Shown one piece after another: positions 42,647 to 50,482 of a stretch of DNA of 61,622 bases (its first letter is position 1; each line of letters begins with the position of its first letter). Location: the NCBI RefSeq assembly GCF_039523795.1, contig NZ_BAAAFZ010000009.1, forward strand, positions 1-61,622, in the 5' to 3' direction. Origin of the DNA: Craurococcus roseus (lineage in GTDB: Bacteria > Pseudomonadota > Alphaproteobacteria > Acetobacterales > Acetobacteraceae). A program made the translations under genes and the position numbers. The notes under the pieces were generated by a model. That model was not told the DNA's origin, did no database searches, and saw nothing but the letters and a program-made list of their open reading frames with translations.

Positions 42647-43192
42647 TTAGCCTTGCGTCCTGATCAGGCGGTCGGCGTCGGCCCTGGGCAGCTCGACCCA
42701 CTGGCGACGCGGCGACAGCCGGTACACGGCGCACTCCCGGACCGAGAACGGCCGAGCGGCGAAGTCCGGGACGACGAGCGAGAGACTCCCGACCTGGGTG
42801 GCGACCGCATACTCGTCGTCCATCGAGGAATGGTAGGCCCGGCCGGGGTGGCTGTGCACCTGCGCTACGAGGATCTGGCGGGTGCGGTAGAGGTGGACGT
42901 TGAGCCGGTGAAACTCGTCCCGGTCGATGCTGACGTAGATGCCCGACGGGGTACGCACGCCTTGCTGCTTCGGGATGACCGCTTCGCGCACGTGGGCGGT
43001 GCTGCCCTCGCATGTGCCGGTCCAGAGCACCAACCCTTCGTTGCCGCCCTGCCCCACGCGCCGGAGGTGGCGTTCCGTGGCGTCGACACATGCTTTTGGC
43101 AACTCGACGATGTTGACGCCGTGCAGGGGCCCCATCCGATGTTCCTCCTGTCGGGAGCCGAAGGCCGCGCGGAGCAGATCCAGCGCCCTCAT
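42647..43192 (-). CDS. JAB/JAMM-type (Mov34-MPN) peptidase of the Ubl operon
   Basis: 181 residues from ATG 43192. JAMM zinc motif intact: Glu52 (NEGLVLW), His113 and His115 (VHSHP), Ser123 and Asp126 (SSMDD). Such proteases process the Ubl C-terminus or remove it from targets. The start overlaps the E2 stop by 4 bp, so translation is coupled. Confidence 0.92.
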   Translation of the reverse strand: MRALDLLRAAFGSRQEEHRMGPLHGVNIVELPKACVDATERHLRRVGQGGNEGLVLWTGTCEGSTAHVREAVIPKQQGVRTPSGIYVSIDRDEFHRLNVHLYRTRQILVAQVHSHPGRAYHSSMDDEYAVATQVGSLSLVVPDFAARPFSVRECAVYRLSPRRQWVELPRADADRLIRTQG

Positions 43193-43779
43193 TCGGGGAT
43201 CCTGTCGAATGCCGGCGCGAGGGTCATCTGCATCTGCAGACCGGCAATCGGGTCGACGCCGTAGCGCCAGAGTACGTCCAGGATGTTGTAGATGCTTCCC
43301 TCGCCGTCCGCCCGGCGGAGGAGCCAGTCGTCGCCGCTGTGGCCGGGGTTGGCGTGGTACTCCCGCGTGCCGGGCACGCAGAGGAACGGGACGTCCTCCG
43401 GCTTGAAAGCCTGCATCAGCTCCTGAACCGGCGTTGGCATGCCGGGCACGGCCGGTGGCGGTGCGGCCGGATCGCGCCTGGGCAAGCGCGTGAGCAGCTC
43501 CGCATAACGGTAAGGCTGGCGCGTGAACGGGTTCACTAGGCGCACCGAGGGCGGCCACAGGTCGTAATTCGTGTAATCCAGCAGGGCCCCGAAGACCACG
43601 ACCGGCGGGGTGCCGCGCGGGGCGGCGAAGACCGTGAACACCTCGGGGAACTCCGCCCGCAGCAGCCACTGGCCGCGCCGCTGCATGGCGTCCTCGAACG
43701 TGCGGTAGTTCGCCAGCTCCCGCTCGAACTTCCCCCGCGACACCGCGGGGTCGACCAGCACCTCGGTTCCGTCAGGCAC
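43189..43779 (-). CDS. E2-like conjugating protein of the Ubl operon
   Basis: 196 residues. Its place between Ubl and JAB is that of the E2-like protein in known bacterial Ubl operons. FRTFEDAMQRR-type N-terminus (NYRTFEDAMQRRGQWLLRAEFP), VFAAPRGTPPVVVFGALLDYTNYDLWPPSVRLVNP with the E2-type central strands, and PFLCVPGTREYHANPGHSGDDW with a Cys and His pair that would be the active site. E2 identity is by context and pattern. Confidence 0.75.
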   Translation of the reverse strand: MPDGTEVLVDPAVSRGKFERELANYRTFEDAMQRRGQWLLRAEFPEVFTVFAAPRGTPPVVVFGALLDYTNYDLWPPSVRLVNPFTRQPYRYAELLTRLPRRDPAAPPPAVPGMPTPVQELMQAFKPEDVPFLCVPGTREYHANPGHSGDDWLLRRADGEGSIYNILDVLWRYGVDPIAGLQMQMTLAPAFDRIPE

Positions 43780-44065
43780 CGGCGGCCCCGGTCTTCAGCG
43801 ACAGGAAGAGCACGGCGCCGTCGGCGAGACCGTTGGACTCGGCCGAACCATCCAGATCGATGGACTGGCCGGCCTCGTTGCGGAGCTCCCAGTTCTCAGG
43901 CGAGCGGCCGACGTTGTTCGTCTCCTCCAGCGCACGGGCGACGAGCGCCTTAAGCGCGGCCCGGGGGGCCACCTCAATCGCGGCGGGGGCACCGTTCACC
44001 ACGACGGTCAGGAGGAGCTTCTTGCTCTCCGGGCCCCGTCCTTGCGCTACCTTGTCCTGCTTCAC
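43772..44065 (-). CDS. Ubiquitin-like protein (DUF2604 type)
   Basis: 97 residues. KLLLTVVVNGAPAAIEVAPR, ALKALVARALEETNNVGRSP and ENWELRNEAGQSIDLDGS are diagnostic of DUF2604 ubiquitin-like proteins encoded with E1, E2 and JAB. The beta-grasp domain ends FLSLKTGAAGA, so the chain does not end in the usual GG and presumably needs trimming. First gene of the operon; overlaps the E2 gene by 8 bp. Confidence 0.9.
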   Translation of the reverse strand: MKQDKVAQGRGPESKKLLLTVVVNGAPAAIEVAPRAALKALVARALEETNNVGRSPENWELRNEAGQSIDLDGSAESNGLADGAVLFLSLKTGAAGA

Positions 44066-44161
44066 CTTGACCTCGCTCGTTCAAATCGGAGCCGGGCCGC
44101 GCCCGGTGCGCCGAGCGGTCTAACTGGCTCGCGAACAACGAGTCAAGCACACAATCAAGTC

Positions 44162-44195
44162 GTGCCTAATAGGCACATTGTGTGTATCGCACACA
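44162..44195. promoter_or_regulatory. Two palindromes in the Ubl-operon/XRE divergent gap
   Basis: GTGCCTA-A-TAGGCAC (44162-44176, perfect 7-bp arms) and TGTGTG-TATCG-CACACA (44179-44195, perfect 6-bp arms), 19 bp before the XRE start and about 100 bp from the Ubl start. Probable operators of the XRE protein for both operons. Confidence 0.65.
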
Positions 44196-44213
44196 TGTGC
44201 TATGCGCGTTCCC

Positions 44214-44573
44214 ATGCAAGAAACCGCAACCCTGGCCTTCTACAAGGCGCAGGGCGACCTGATTCGGAGAAAGCGAAGGGCGCTGCGCCAAACCCAAGAA
44301 GGCTTGGCCGCCCTCATCGGGCTCTCGCGGGCGACGGTCGCCAACATCGAAACCGGGCGGCAGCAGCTGCTGGTTCACCAGCTCCACCAGATCGCGCGGG
44401 CCCTGGACCTGCCCGTCGAGGAGTTGCTGCTCCACGACGGCGGCCAGCCCGACGCCGGGCGCGACCTGCCGCTGCCGAGCGATCTGACGCCTCGGCAGAA
44501 GAGCCAGATCGCCGGACTGCTCAGCGGGGCCGGGAAGGGCGCCACGCGCGGCGACCACGAGGAGAAAAGGTAG
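44214..44573 (+). CDS. XRE-type regulator next to the Ubl operon
   Basis: 119 residues from ATG 44214. HTH: DLIRRKRRALRQTQEGLAALIGLSRATVANIETGRQQLL (residues ~14-52). Three bases before the ImmA-type peptidase gene. This is the common repressor/antirepressor-protease pair of mobile elements, here divergently placed from the Ubl operon and thus its likely controller. Confidence 0.9.
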   Translation: MQETATLAFYKAQGDLIRRKRRALRQTQEGLAALIGLSRATVANIETGRQQLLVHQLHQIARALDLPVEELLLHDGGQPDAGRDLPLPSDLTPRQKSQIAGLLSGAGKGATRGDHEEKR

Positions 44574-44576
44574 GCG

Positions 44577-45107
44577 ATGCCGCGACGGAGGAGAGATCCC
44601 GTAGCCGCCGCGACGCGGCTGCTCGAAGACGCGGGCATCCGAAAGGCTCCGGTTCCGGTCGAACTGATCGCCCGGCGTCTCGGCGCCGTCATCCGTCGAG
44701 CCCCCCTCGACGACGAATTGTCGGGGATGCTCGCCATCAACGGCGATCTGACGATCATCGGCGTCAACTCGCTCCACCACCCGAACCGCCAACGCTTCAC
44801 CATCGCCCACGAGTGCGGCCACCTCGCTCTCCACCGGGACGAGGTCTCGGCCAATGTGCATGTGGACCGCCAGTTCCACGTGATGATGCGGGACCAGAAG
44901 TCGTCGCTCGGAACCGACGTCCTGGAGATCGAGGCGAACAGGTTCGCGGCGGAGCTGCTGATGCCGCGCTTCCTCGTGGAACCCGCCATCCGCGCTCAAG
45001 CCCTTGACGTCGACGACGAGAGGAGCATGGCGAATCTCGCGGCCGCGTTCCGCGTCAGCAAGTCAGCGATGATGTACCGGGTGAGCAGCCTGTTGGCTCC
45101 CCTTTGA
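44577..45107 (+). CDS. ImmA/IrrE-type metallopeptidase
   Basis: 176 residues. HEXXH motif HECGH (residues 78-82) preceded by RQRFTIAH, with the third metal ligand in EIEANRFAAELLMP. These peptidases cut the partner XRE repressor upon a signal such as DNA damage. Co-transcribed with the XRE gene. Confidence 0.92.
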   Translation: MPRRRRDPVAAATRLLEDAGIRKAPVPVELIARRLGAVIRRAPLDDELSGMLAINGDLTIIGVNSLHHPNRQRFTIAHECGHLALHRDEVSANVHVDRQFHVMMRDQKSSLGTDVLEIEANRFAAELLMPRFLVEPAIRAQALDVDDERSMANLAAAFRVSKSAMMYRVSSLLAPL

Positions 45108-45220
45108 GGATCCGCCCTTTGCTCCTCGGCGCACAGCGGGGGCGGTGCGAAGCTTCCAAGAACCCACAGCTCTGAGCACGCGCCGCACCCGCTCCGGCCG
45201 CCTCTGCGCGCCGCCCGGCG

Positions 45221-46057
45221 CTACTCCTCGTCGTAGTAGCCCTCCCACCAGCCGCTGGTGTCCACGGAGCAGTCCACGTCCTGGAAGCGCGTGATGTCGT
45301 CGACCGGCGACAACATGGTCACGCTGAACGGGAAGCCCCGCTCCATGACGGCGCCGTCGCCCCGGCGCACGTCGGAGTTGGAGCCCCACTGGAGTTCGAC
45401 GCCGACGGTGCCCGCGATGGCGAAGGTGACCGCCTCGTGCGTGATGCCCGTCACGCGCATCTCCTCGGCGCAGACCTCCTCGACGCTGTGATGCGAGGCC
45501 AGCTCGTCGAGACTCAGGATGGTGTCCGAGATGAGCGCGGAAACGACCTCCTCGTCGATGTGGTCGAAGACGGCCTCCACCACCTGCTTCCGGCACTGCT
45601 CGAAGGAGGCGAACAGCCCCTCCAGGGCGGCCAGCGCGTCGCCAACGAACGCCTCGATCTGGGCTTGGTCGGTCACGACCACGCCGGGCCGGATGTGCGT
45701 GAACTTGGAGAGCCGGTCAACCGCGTGGATGGCCTCGTCGTGGAGGTGCGACACATCGATGCCGGCCTCCTCGATGAAGCCGTCCGAAAGCCCGCCCTGG
45801 GTGGCGTACTTCGCCCGCTGCTTGCGGGTCGGTCCCTTTGTGGTCGGCTCCTGCTTGAACCAGGAGCACGCCGACACCTCGCGGTCCGGCGCCAAGCGAT
45901 GGAGCACGTGACCGAATATCTCCCGCACCCCGGCCGCGAAGAAGTTCAGCCTGACGGGGTTGTCCTCGTCCTCGACCACGCGCAGGCAGCCGGAGAGGAC
46001 GGTCTTCTCGAAGTCCACCAGGGGCAGCGCCGCCAGCTTCGGCGGGATGGCGGTCAT
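45221..46057 (-). CDS. Protein similar to pPIWI-associated nucleases
   Basis: 278 residues from ATG 46057. DEDNPVRLNFFAAGVREIFGHVLHRLAP, ACSWFKQEPTTKG and RKQRAKYATQGGLSDGFI followed by HAVDRLSKFTHI resemble the predicted nuclease domain found beside pPIWI-RE (short prokaryotic Argonaute-like) proteins. No pPIWI or helicase gene is present, so it is an orphan here. A beta-rich C-terminal domain follows (TGITHEAVTFAIAGTVGVEL). Function is inferred from recalled sequence pattern only. Confidence 0.55.
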   Translation of the reverse strand: MTAIPPKLAALPLVDFEKTVLSGCLRVVEDEDNPVRLNFFAAGVREIFGHVLHRLAPDREVSACSWFKQEPTTKGPTRKQRAKYATQGGLSDGFIEEAGIDVSHLHDEAIHAVDRLSKFTHIRPGVVVTDQAQIEAFVGDALAALEGLFASFEQCRKQVVEAVFDHIDEEVVSALISDTILSLDELASHHSVEEVCAEEMRVTGITHEAVTFAIAGTVGVELQWGSNSDVRRGDGAVMERGFPFSVTMLSPVDDITRFQDVDCSVDTSGWWEGYYDEE

Positions 46058-46153
46058 GCGGGTGCGGTCCGGTGATGAAATGCCGAGCGCGGCTGCCCCC
46101 CGCGCGATGACCACGCGACCCGCGCCGCGCCCCGCGCGACGAGCCCGGGCACC

Positions 46154-46909
46154 TCAACCGCGGTCGGCATCGACGACGCGCTTCACCTGCATCGGGTGCC
46201 AGTCGCGCCCGCCGGCCGGGGTCGGCACGCCGCGGGCGGTGAGCGCCGCGGCCAGCTCGCGCAGGGTCGCCGCGCCCGCGCGCCGCGCGGCGTCTATGTA
46301 AGGCGCGACATCGGCGGCGCGTGCTTGCGCCTGCGCGCTCTTCGCCGCCGCGGCGATGTATGCCTGCTCCGGCGTCCCGGCGCGCAGCCGCGGGTTGCCG
46401 AGCACAACCCCCCTCGCCTTCGCCGCCGCCAGCGCGGCGCGCGTGCGCTGGCTGATCAAGCCCGCTTCGAGCTCGGCGACGGCGGCCATCTGCGTGACCA
46501 AGAACTTGCCGACCGGCCCCGGCGGCACGGTGGGGAGGTCGCAGAACACCACGCCGCCCTCGCCGCTGCCCTCGACCACGCCGAGCAGGAAGCGGGCGTT
46601 GCGCGCCAGGCGGTCGAGCTTGGCGATCAGCAGCGTGGCGCGCCGGGCGCGGCAGGCTGCGAGCGCGGCCGCGAGTTGCGGCCGGTCGGAGCGCTTGCCG
46701 CTCTCCACCTCCTCGAACGCGGCCACGACCTCGCCGCCGCAGCCGGCGACATGGCGCGCCACCGCCTCGCGCTGGGCGTCGAGGCCGAGGCCCGAGCGCC
46801 CCTGCCGCTCGGTGGACACCCGGAAGTAGGCGACGAAGCGCGGCGCTGACGTAGCTGCCGAAGTTGCGTCGGCGCCGGATAGGACAGGATTCAGGGCGTC
46901 GCCGGGCAT
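46154..46909 (-). CDS. Serine recombinase (resolvase family)
   Basis: 251 residues from ATG 46909. Catalytic domain with nucleophile Ser32 (VAYFRVSTERQGRSGLGLDAQ), ATLLIAKLDRLARNARF and SQRTRAALAAAKARG, then a C-terminal helix-turn-helix (ATLRELAAALTARGVPTPAG). The frame runs on upstream, but a perfect 17-bp inverted repeat lies there, so the internal start is preferred. May resolve cointegrates or invert the neighbouring DNA. Confidence 0.88.
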   Translation of the reverse strand: MPGDALNPVLSGADATSAATSAPRFVAYFRVSTERQGRSGLGLDAQREAVARHVAGCGGEVVAAFEEVESGKRSDRPQLAAALAACRARRATLLIAKLDRLARNARFLLGVVEGSGEGGVVFCDLPTVPPGPVGKFLVTQMAAVAELEAGLISQRTRAALAAAKARGVVLGNPRLRAGTPEQAYIAAAAKSAQAQARAADVAPYIDAARRAGAATLRELAAALTARGVPTPAGGRDWHPMQVKRVVDADRG

Positions 46910-46935
46910 CTCCGGCCTGTTTACCTCCGCCCCGC

Positions 46936-46985
46936 CCGCCTTGTCACGCACCCAAAGGGACGTTTGACGGTGCGTGACAAGGCGG
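46936..46985. promoter_or_regulatory. Perfect 17-bp inverted repeat upstream of the resolvase
   Basis: CCGCCTTGTCACGCACC (46936-46952) and its exact complement GGTGCGTGACAAGGCGG (46969-46985), 16-nt spacer with an inner CAAA/TTTG pair. Candidate res site and/or operator. Confidence 0.6.
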
Positions 46986-47052
46986 ATCATGCCACGTTCG
47001 AACCAGCAAAGCGCCGCAACGCCGCAGCCGACGCTTTCGGCACCTTCACGTA

Positions 47053-47125
47053 CGGGATGGTCCCGACGCTTGCCGGGACCGCCTTGACACATCGGCCCGA
47101 CACCCCCTTGTTCCCGGGCAAGGGG
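47053..47125. promoter_or_regulatory. Stem-loops upstream of the chromate genes
   Basis: CGGGA-TGG-TCCCG at 47053, GGTCCCG-8-CGGGACC at 47059-47080, and CCCCTTG-8-CAAGGGG at 47104-47125. The first two share a TCCCG arm and are mutually exclusive. Possible leader or recombination structure. Confidence 0.4.
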
Positions 47126-47201
47126 ACCACCGCGATTGCCCCGTGAGGCTTCGGCTGAAGGATCGCGTCCGCAACTCCACGCTTGAGGGAGAGGACGCCC
47201 T

Positions 47202-48041
47202 ATGCCCGCGCCCGACACCATCACCACCGCTCAACTGTCCCGGCTCATCGGCCTGCCCGACGCGCCGGTGCTCCTCGATCTGCGCACCGACGAGGATTAT
47301 GCGGCCGATCCCCGGCTGCTCCCCGGCTCCATCCGCCGCGACTTCCGCACCGTGGCCGCTTGGGCGCCCGACTATGCCGGCCGGTCGGTGGTCGCCGTCT
47401 GCCACCGCGGCCTCAAGATCAGCCAGGGCACCGCCGCCTGGCTGCGCCACAACGGCGCCCGCGCCGAAGCGCTGGAAGGCGGCTTCGAGGCCTGGGCCGC
47501 GGGCGGCGGCAACCCGCTGCTGCGCCCGGACCGCATCCCGCCGCGCGACGCGCAAGGACGCACGGTCTGGGTCACGCGCGCCCGGCCGAAGATCGACCGC
47601 ATCGCCTGCCCCTGGCTGGTCCGGCGCTTCGTCGATCCCGCCGCCGTGTTCCTGTTCGTGGCGCCCTCCGAAGTCCCGGCGGTCGCCGAGCGCTTCGGCG
47701 CCACGCCCTTCGACATCGAGGACGTGTTCTGGAGCCACCGGGGCGAGGGCTGCACCTTTGACACCATGATCGAGGAGTTCGGGTTGCGATCGGAGGCGCT
47801 CTCCCGCCTGGCGGTGATCGTGCGCGGCGCGGATACCTCCCGCCCCGATCTCGCGCCGCAAGCGGAGGGCCTGCTCGCCGCCTCGCTCGGCTTCTCGCGC
47901 ATGTACCGTGACGATCTGGCCCAGCTCGACGCCGCCATGGCGCTCTACGATGCCTTCTACCGCTGGAGCCGCGACGCGGTCGCCGAGACGCACAACTGGC
48001 CCGCCAGCCCGGCCGGCAGCCACACCGGGGCCGGGGCATGA
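47202..48041 (+). CDS. Rhodanese / ChrB-type chromate resistance protein
   Basis: 279 residues from ATG 47202. N-terminal rhodanese-like domain (VLLDLRTDEDYAADPRLLPGS; active loop VCHRGLKISQG with Cys) and a C-terminal ChrB domain (VWVTRARPKIDRIACPWLVRRFVDP, EGCTFDTMIEEFGL). It is a common fusion before chrA and is thought to help sense or handle chromate. Overlaps chrA by 4 bp. Confidence 0.9.
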   Translation: MPAPDTITTAQLSRLIGLPDAPVLLDLRTDEDYAADPRLLPGSIRRDFRTVAAWAPDYAGRSVVAVCHRGLKISQGTAAWLRHNGARAEALEGGFEAWAAGGGNPLLRPDRIPPRDAQGRTVWVTRARPKIDRIACPWLVRRFVDPAAVFLFVAPSEVPAVAERFGATPFDIEDVFWSHRGEGCTFDTMIEEFGLRSEALSRLAVIVRGADTSRPDLAPQAEGLLAASLGFSRMYRDDLAQLDAAMALYDAFYRWSRDAVAETHNWPASPAGSHTGAGA

Positions 48042-49414
48042 GCGGCACCACCCTCGACGCGGCCGCCCCAGCAACCAGCACCGCCGCCGCCGAGGCGCGG
48101 CTGCCGTCGTTCGCGCAAGCCCTGCGGGTCTGGCTGAAGATCGGCCTGCTCTCCTTCGGCGGCCCGGCCGGGCAGATCGCGCTGCTGCACCGGGAAGTCG
48201 TGGATGAGCGCCGCTGGGTCTCGGACGCGCGCTTCCTGCACGCGCTGAACTTCTGCACCCTGCTGCCCGGGCCGGAGGCGCAGCAGCTCGCCACCTATCT
48301 CGGCTGGCTGCTGCACGGGGTGCGCGGCGGCATCGCCGCCGGGGCGCTGTTCGTCCTGCCGGGCATGGCGGTGATGCTCGGCCTGTCGGTCCTCTACGCC
48401 ACGCTGGGCGAGGTGCCGGTCGTCGCGGCGCTGTTCTTCGGCCTCAAATGCGCGGTGCTGGTGCTGGTGGTCGAGGCGCTGCTGCGGGTGGCCAAGCGGG
48501 CGCTCAAGACCGGCGAGGCCTGGGCGCTGGCCGGCGCCGCCTTTCTCGCGCTCTACGCCTTCTCCGTGCCCTTCCCGCTGGTGGTGCTGGCCGCCGCGCT
48601 GATCGGCTACGCCGTGCCGGGTCGCTTCCGTGCCGGAAGCCATGGCTCGGCGAAGGACGGCCCGCCGGCCGTGCTGGATGCGGTGCTGGCCGCCGATCCC
48701 GGCCGCCCGGCGCGCCTCGCCGCGAGCGCCTGGCGCGCCGGCTTGGCCGCGGTCGCGCTCTGGCTGCTGCCCGTGGCGGCGCTGGCGCTCGCGGTGGGCG
48801 GCGTGTTCGCCGACGTGGCCTGGTTCTTCTCCAAGATGGCGGTGGTCACCGTGGGCGGCGCCTACGCCGTGCTCGCCTACGTGGCGCAGGAAGCGGTGCA
48901 GGCCTATCGCTGGCTCACCCCGGATCAGATGCTGGTCGGCCTGGGCCTGGCCGAGACCACGCCGGGGCCGCTGATCCTCGTCTTGCAGTTCGTGGGCTTC
49001 CTGGCCGGCTACGGCGCGGGCGGGCTGCTCTGGGGCGTGCTGGCCTCCGTGCTCACCGTCTGGGTCACCTTCGCGCCCTGCTTCGCCTTCATCTTCCTGG
49101 GCGCGCCCTACGTCGAGCGGCTGCACAACAACCGGGCGCTGACCGGCGCGCTGGCCGCGGTGACCGCGGCGGTGGTGGGCGTGATCGCCAACCTGGCGCT
49201 CTGGTTCGGCCTGCGGGTGCTGTTCGCCGACGTGCGGCGGGTGGAGGTCGGCCCGGCGACCCTGGACATGCCGGCCCTCAGCAGCCTGGACCCGCTCGCC
49301 CTGGCGCTGGCGGCGCTCGCCGCCGCCTGCCTGTTCGCCTTCAAGCTCGGCCTGCTGCGCACCCTGGGCATCACCGCCGCGGTCGGGCTGGTGGCCAAGC
49401 TCGCCCTGGGCTGA
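48038..49414 (+). CDS. chrA: Chromate transporter ChrA
   Basis: 458 residues, two homologous ChrA halves: RVWLKIGLLSFGGPAGQIALLHREVV and FFSKMAVVTVGGAYAVLAYVAQEAV, with LPGPEAQQLATYLGWLLHG and GLAETTPGPLILVLQFVGFLAG. Long-chain CHR family chromate efflux in the inner membrane. The operon continues with a DUF1259 gene. Confidence 0.95.
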   Translation: MSGTTLDAAAPATSTAAAEARLPSFAQALRVWLKIGLLSFGGPAGQIALLHREVVDERRWVSDARFLHALNFCTLLPGPEAQQLATYLGWLLHGVRGGIAAGALFVLPGMAVMLGLSVLYATLGEVPVVAALFFGLKCAVLVLVVEALLRVAKRALKTGEAWALAGAAFLALYAFSVPFPLVVLAAALIGYAVPGRFRAGSHGSAKDGPPAVLDAVLAADPGRPARLAASAWRAGLAAVALWLLPVAALALAVGGVFADVAWFFSKMAVVTVGGAYAVLAYVAQEAVQAYRWLTPDQMLVGLGLAETTPGPLILVLQFVGFLAGYGAGGLLWGVLASVLTVWVTFAPCFAFIFLGAPYVERLHNNRALTGALAAVTAAVVGVIANLALWFGLRVLFADVRRVEVGPATLDMPALSSLDPLALALAALAAACLFAFKLGLLRTLGITAAVGLVAKLALG

Positions 49415-49458
49415 AAGCCTCGCGTCCGTGCAGCCCTGAACCGAAAAAGGAGACCGCC

Positions 49459-50460
49459 ATGCCACACCGAACCTTCCGCCGCTCGGCCTTGACCGGCTTG
49501 GCGCTCCTGGCCGCCGCGGGGGCGCCGACCTTCGCGCAGCAGGGCACCGCCCCGGCCGGGCCGGGCGGTGCGCCAGCGCAGCAGCAAGGCCTCGCGCCCA
49601 ACGCCGACTGGCACCGCACCGTCGCCTCGGTGCTGGGCAGGCCGGGCGCCGAGCAGCCCGGCGGCGTCTATCGCGTGTCGCTGCCGCGCACCGACCTGAA
49701 GGTCGCGCTGGACGGCGTCGAGATCCGTCCCGGCTTCGCGCTGGGCTCCTGGCTCGCCTTCCACCCGCACGGGCAGGAGCTGATGGTCATGGGCGACCTG
49801 GTGCTGCTGGAATCCGAGGTGGCGCCGGTGATGCGCCGCCTGGCCGCCGGCGGGCTGGAGGTCACGGCGCTGCACAACCACCTGCTGCGCGCGCAGCCGG
49901 CGACCATGTACATGCACGTCGCCGGCCACGGCGACGCGGCCCGGCTCGCCACCGCGCTGCGCGCCGCCCTCCAGGAGAGCGCGACGCCGCTGGGAGGCGG
50001 GGCGGCCCCGGCCGCGGCGGGCGCGGAGCGCATCGACGGGCTGGACACCGCCGCCGTCGCCCGCGCCCTGGGCCGCGAAGGGCGCGCGGCCGGCGGCGTG
50101 TACAACGTGTCGGTGCCGCGCGCCGAGCGCGTCACCGAGCACGGGGCCGAGGTCCCCGCCGCGATGGGCCTGCCGACCGTGATCAACTTCCAGGCCGCCG
50201 GGAACGGCAAGGCCGCGACCACCGGCGACTTCGTGCTGACGGCGGGCGAGGTGGCGCCGGTGCAGCGGGCGCTCATCGAGAACGGCATCGAGGTCACCGC
50301 ACTGCACAACCACATGCTGGGCGAGGAGCCGCGGCTGTTCTTCATGCACTTCTGGGCGGTGGACGACGCCGAGAAGCTGGCCCGCGGCCTGCGCGCCGCG
50401 CTGGAGCGCACCAACAGCCGCCGCGCCGAAGCGGCGCCGGGCGGCCGGGGCGGCGGCTGA
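49459..50460 (+). CDS. DUF1259 protein (LppY/LpqO type), duplicated domain
   Basis: 333 residues from ATG 49459 (AAGGAGA upstream). Signal peptide (LTGLALLAAAGAPTFA). Two DUF1259 domains: first with VTALHNHLLRAQPATMYMHV, second with VTALHNHMLGEEPRLFFMHF. Exported; often encoded with chrA. Role unknown, possibly metal binding through the His motifs. Confidence 0.9.
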   Translation: MPHRTFRRSALTGLALLAAAGAPTFAQQGTAPAGPGGAPAQQQGLAPNADWHRTVASVLGRPGAEQPGGVYRVSLPRTDLKVALDGVEIRPGFALGSWLAFHPHGQELMVMGDLVLLESEVAPVMRRLAAGGLEVTALHNHLLRAQPATMYMHVAGHGDAARLATALRAALQESATPLGGGAAPAAAGAERIDGLDTAAVARALGREGRAAGGVYNVSVPRAERVTEHGAEVPAAMGLPTVINFQAAGNGKAATTGDFVLTAGEVAPVQRALIENGIEVTALHNHMLGEEPRLFFMHFWAVDDAEKLARGLRAALERTNSRRAEAAPGGRGGG

Positions 50461-50482
50461 GACGGGCGCCGTGGGCGAGGCG

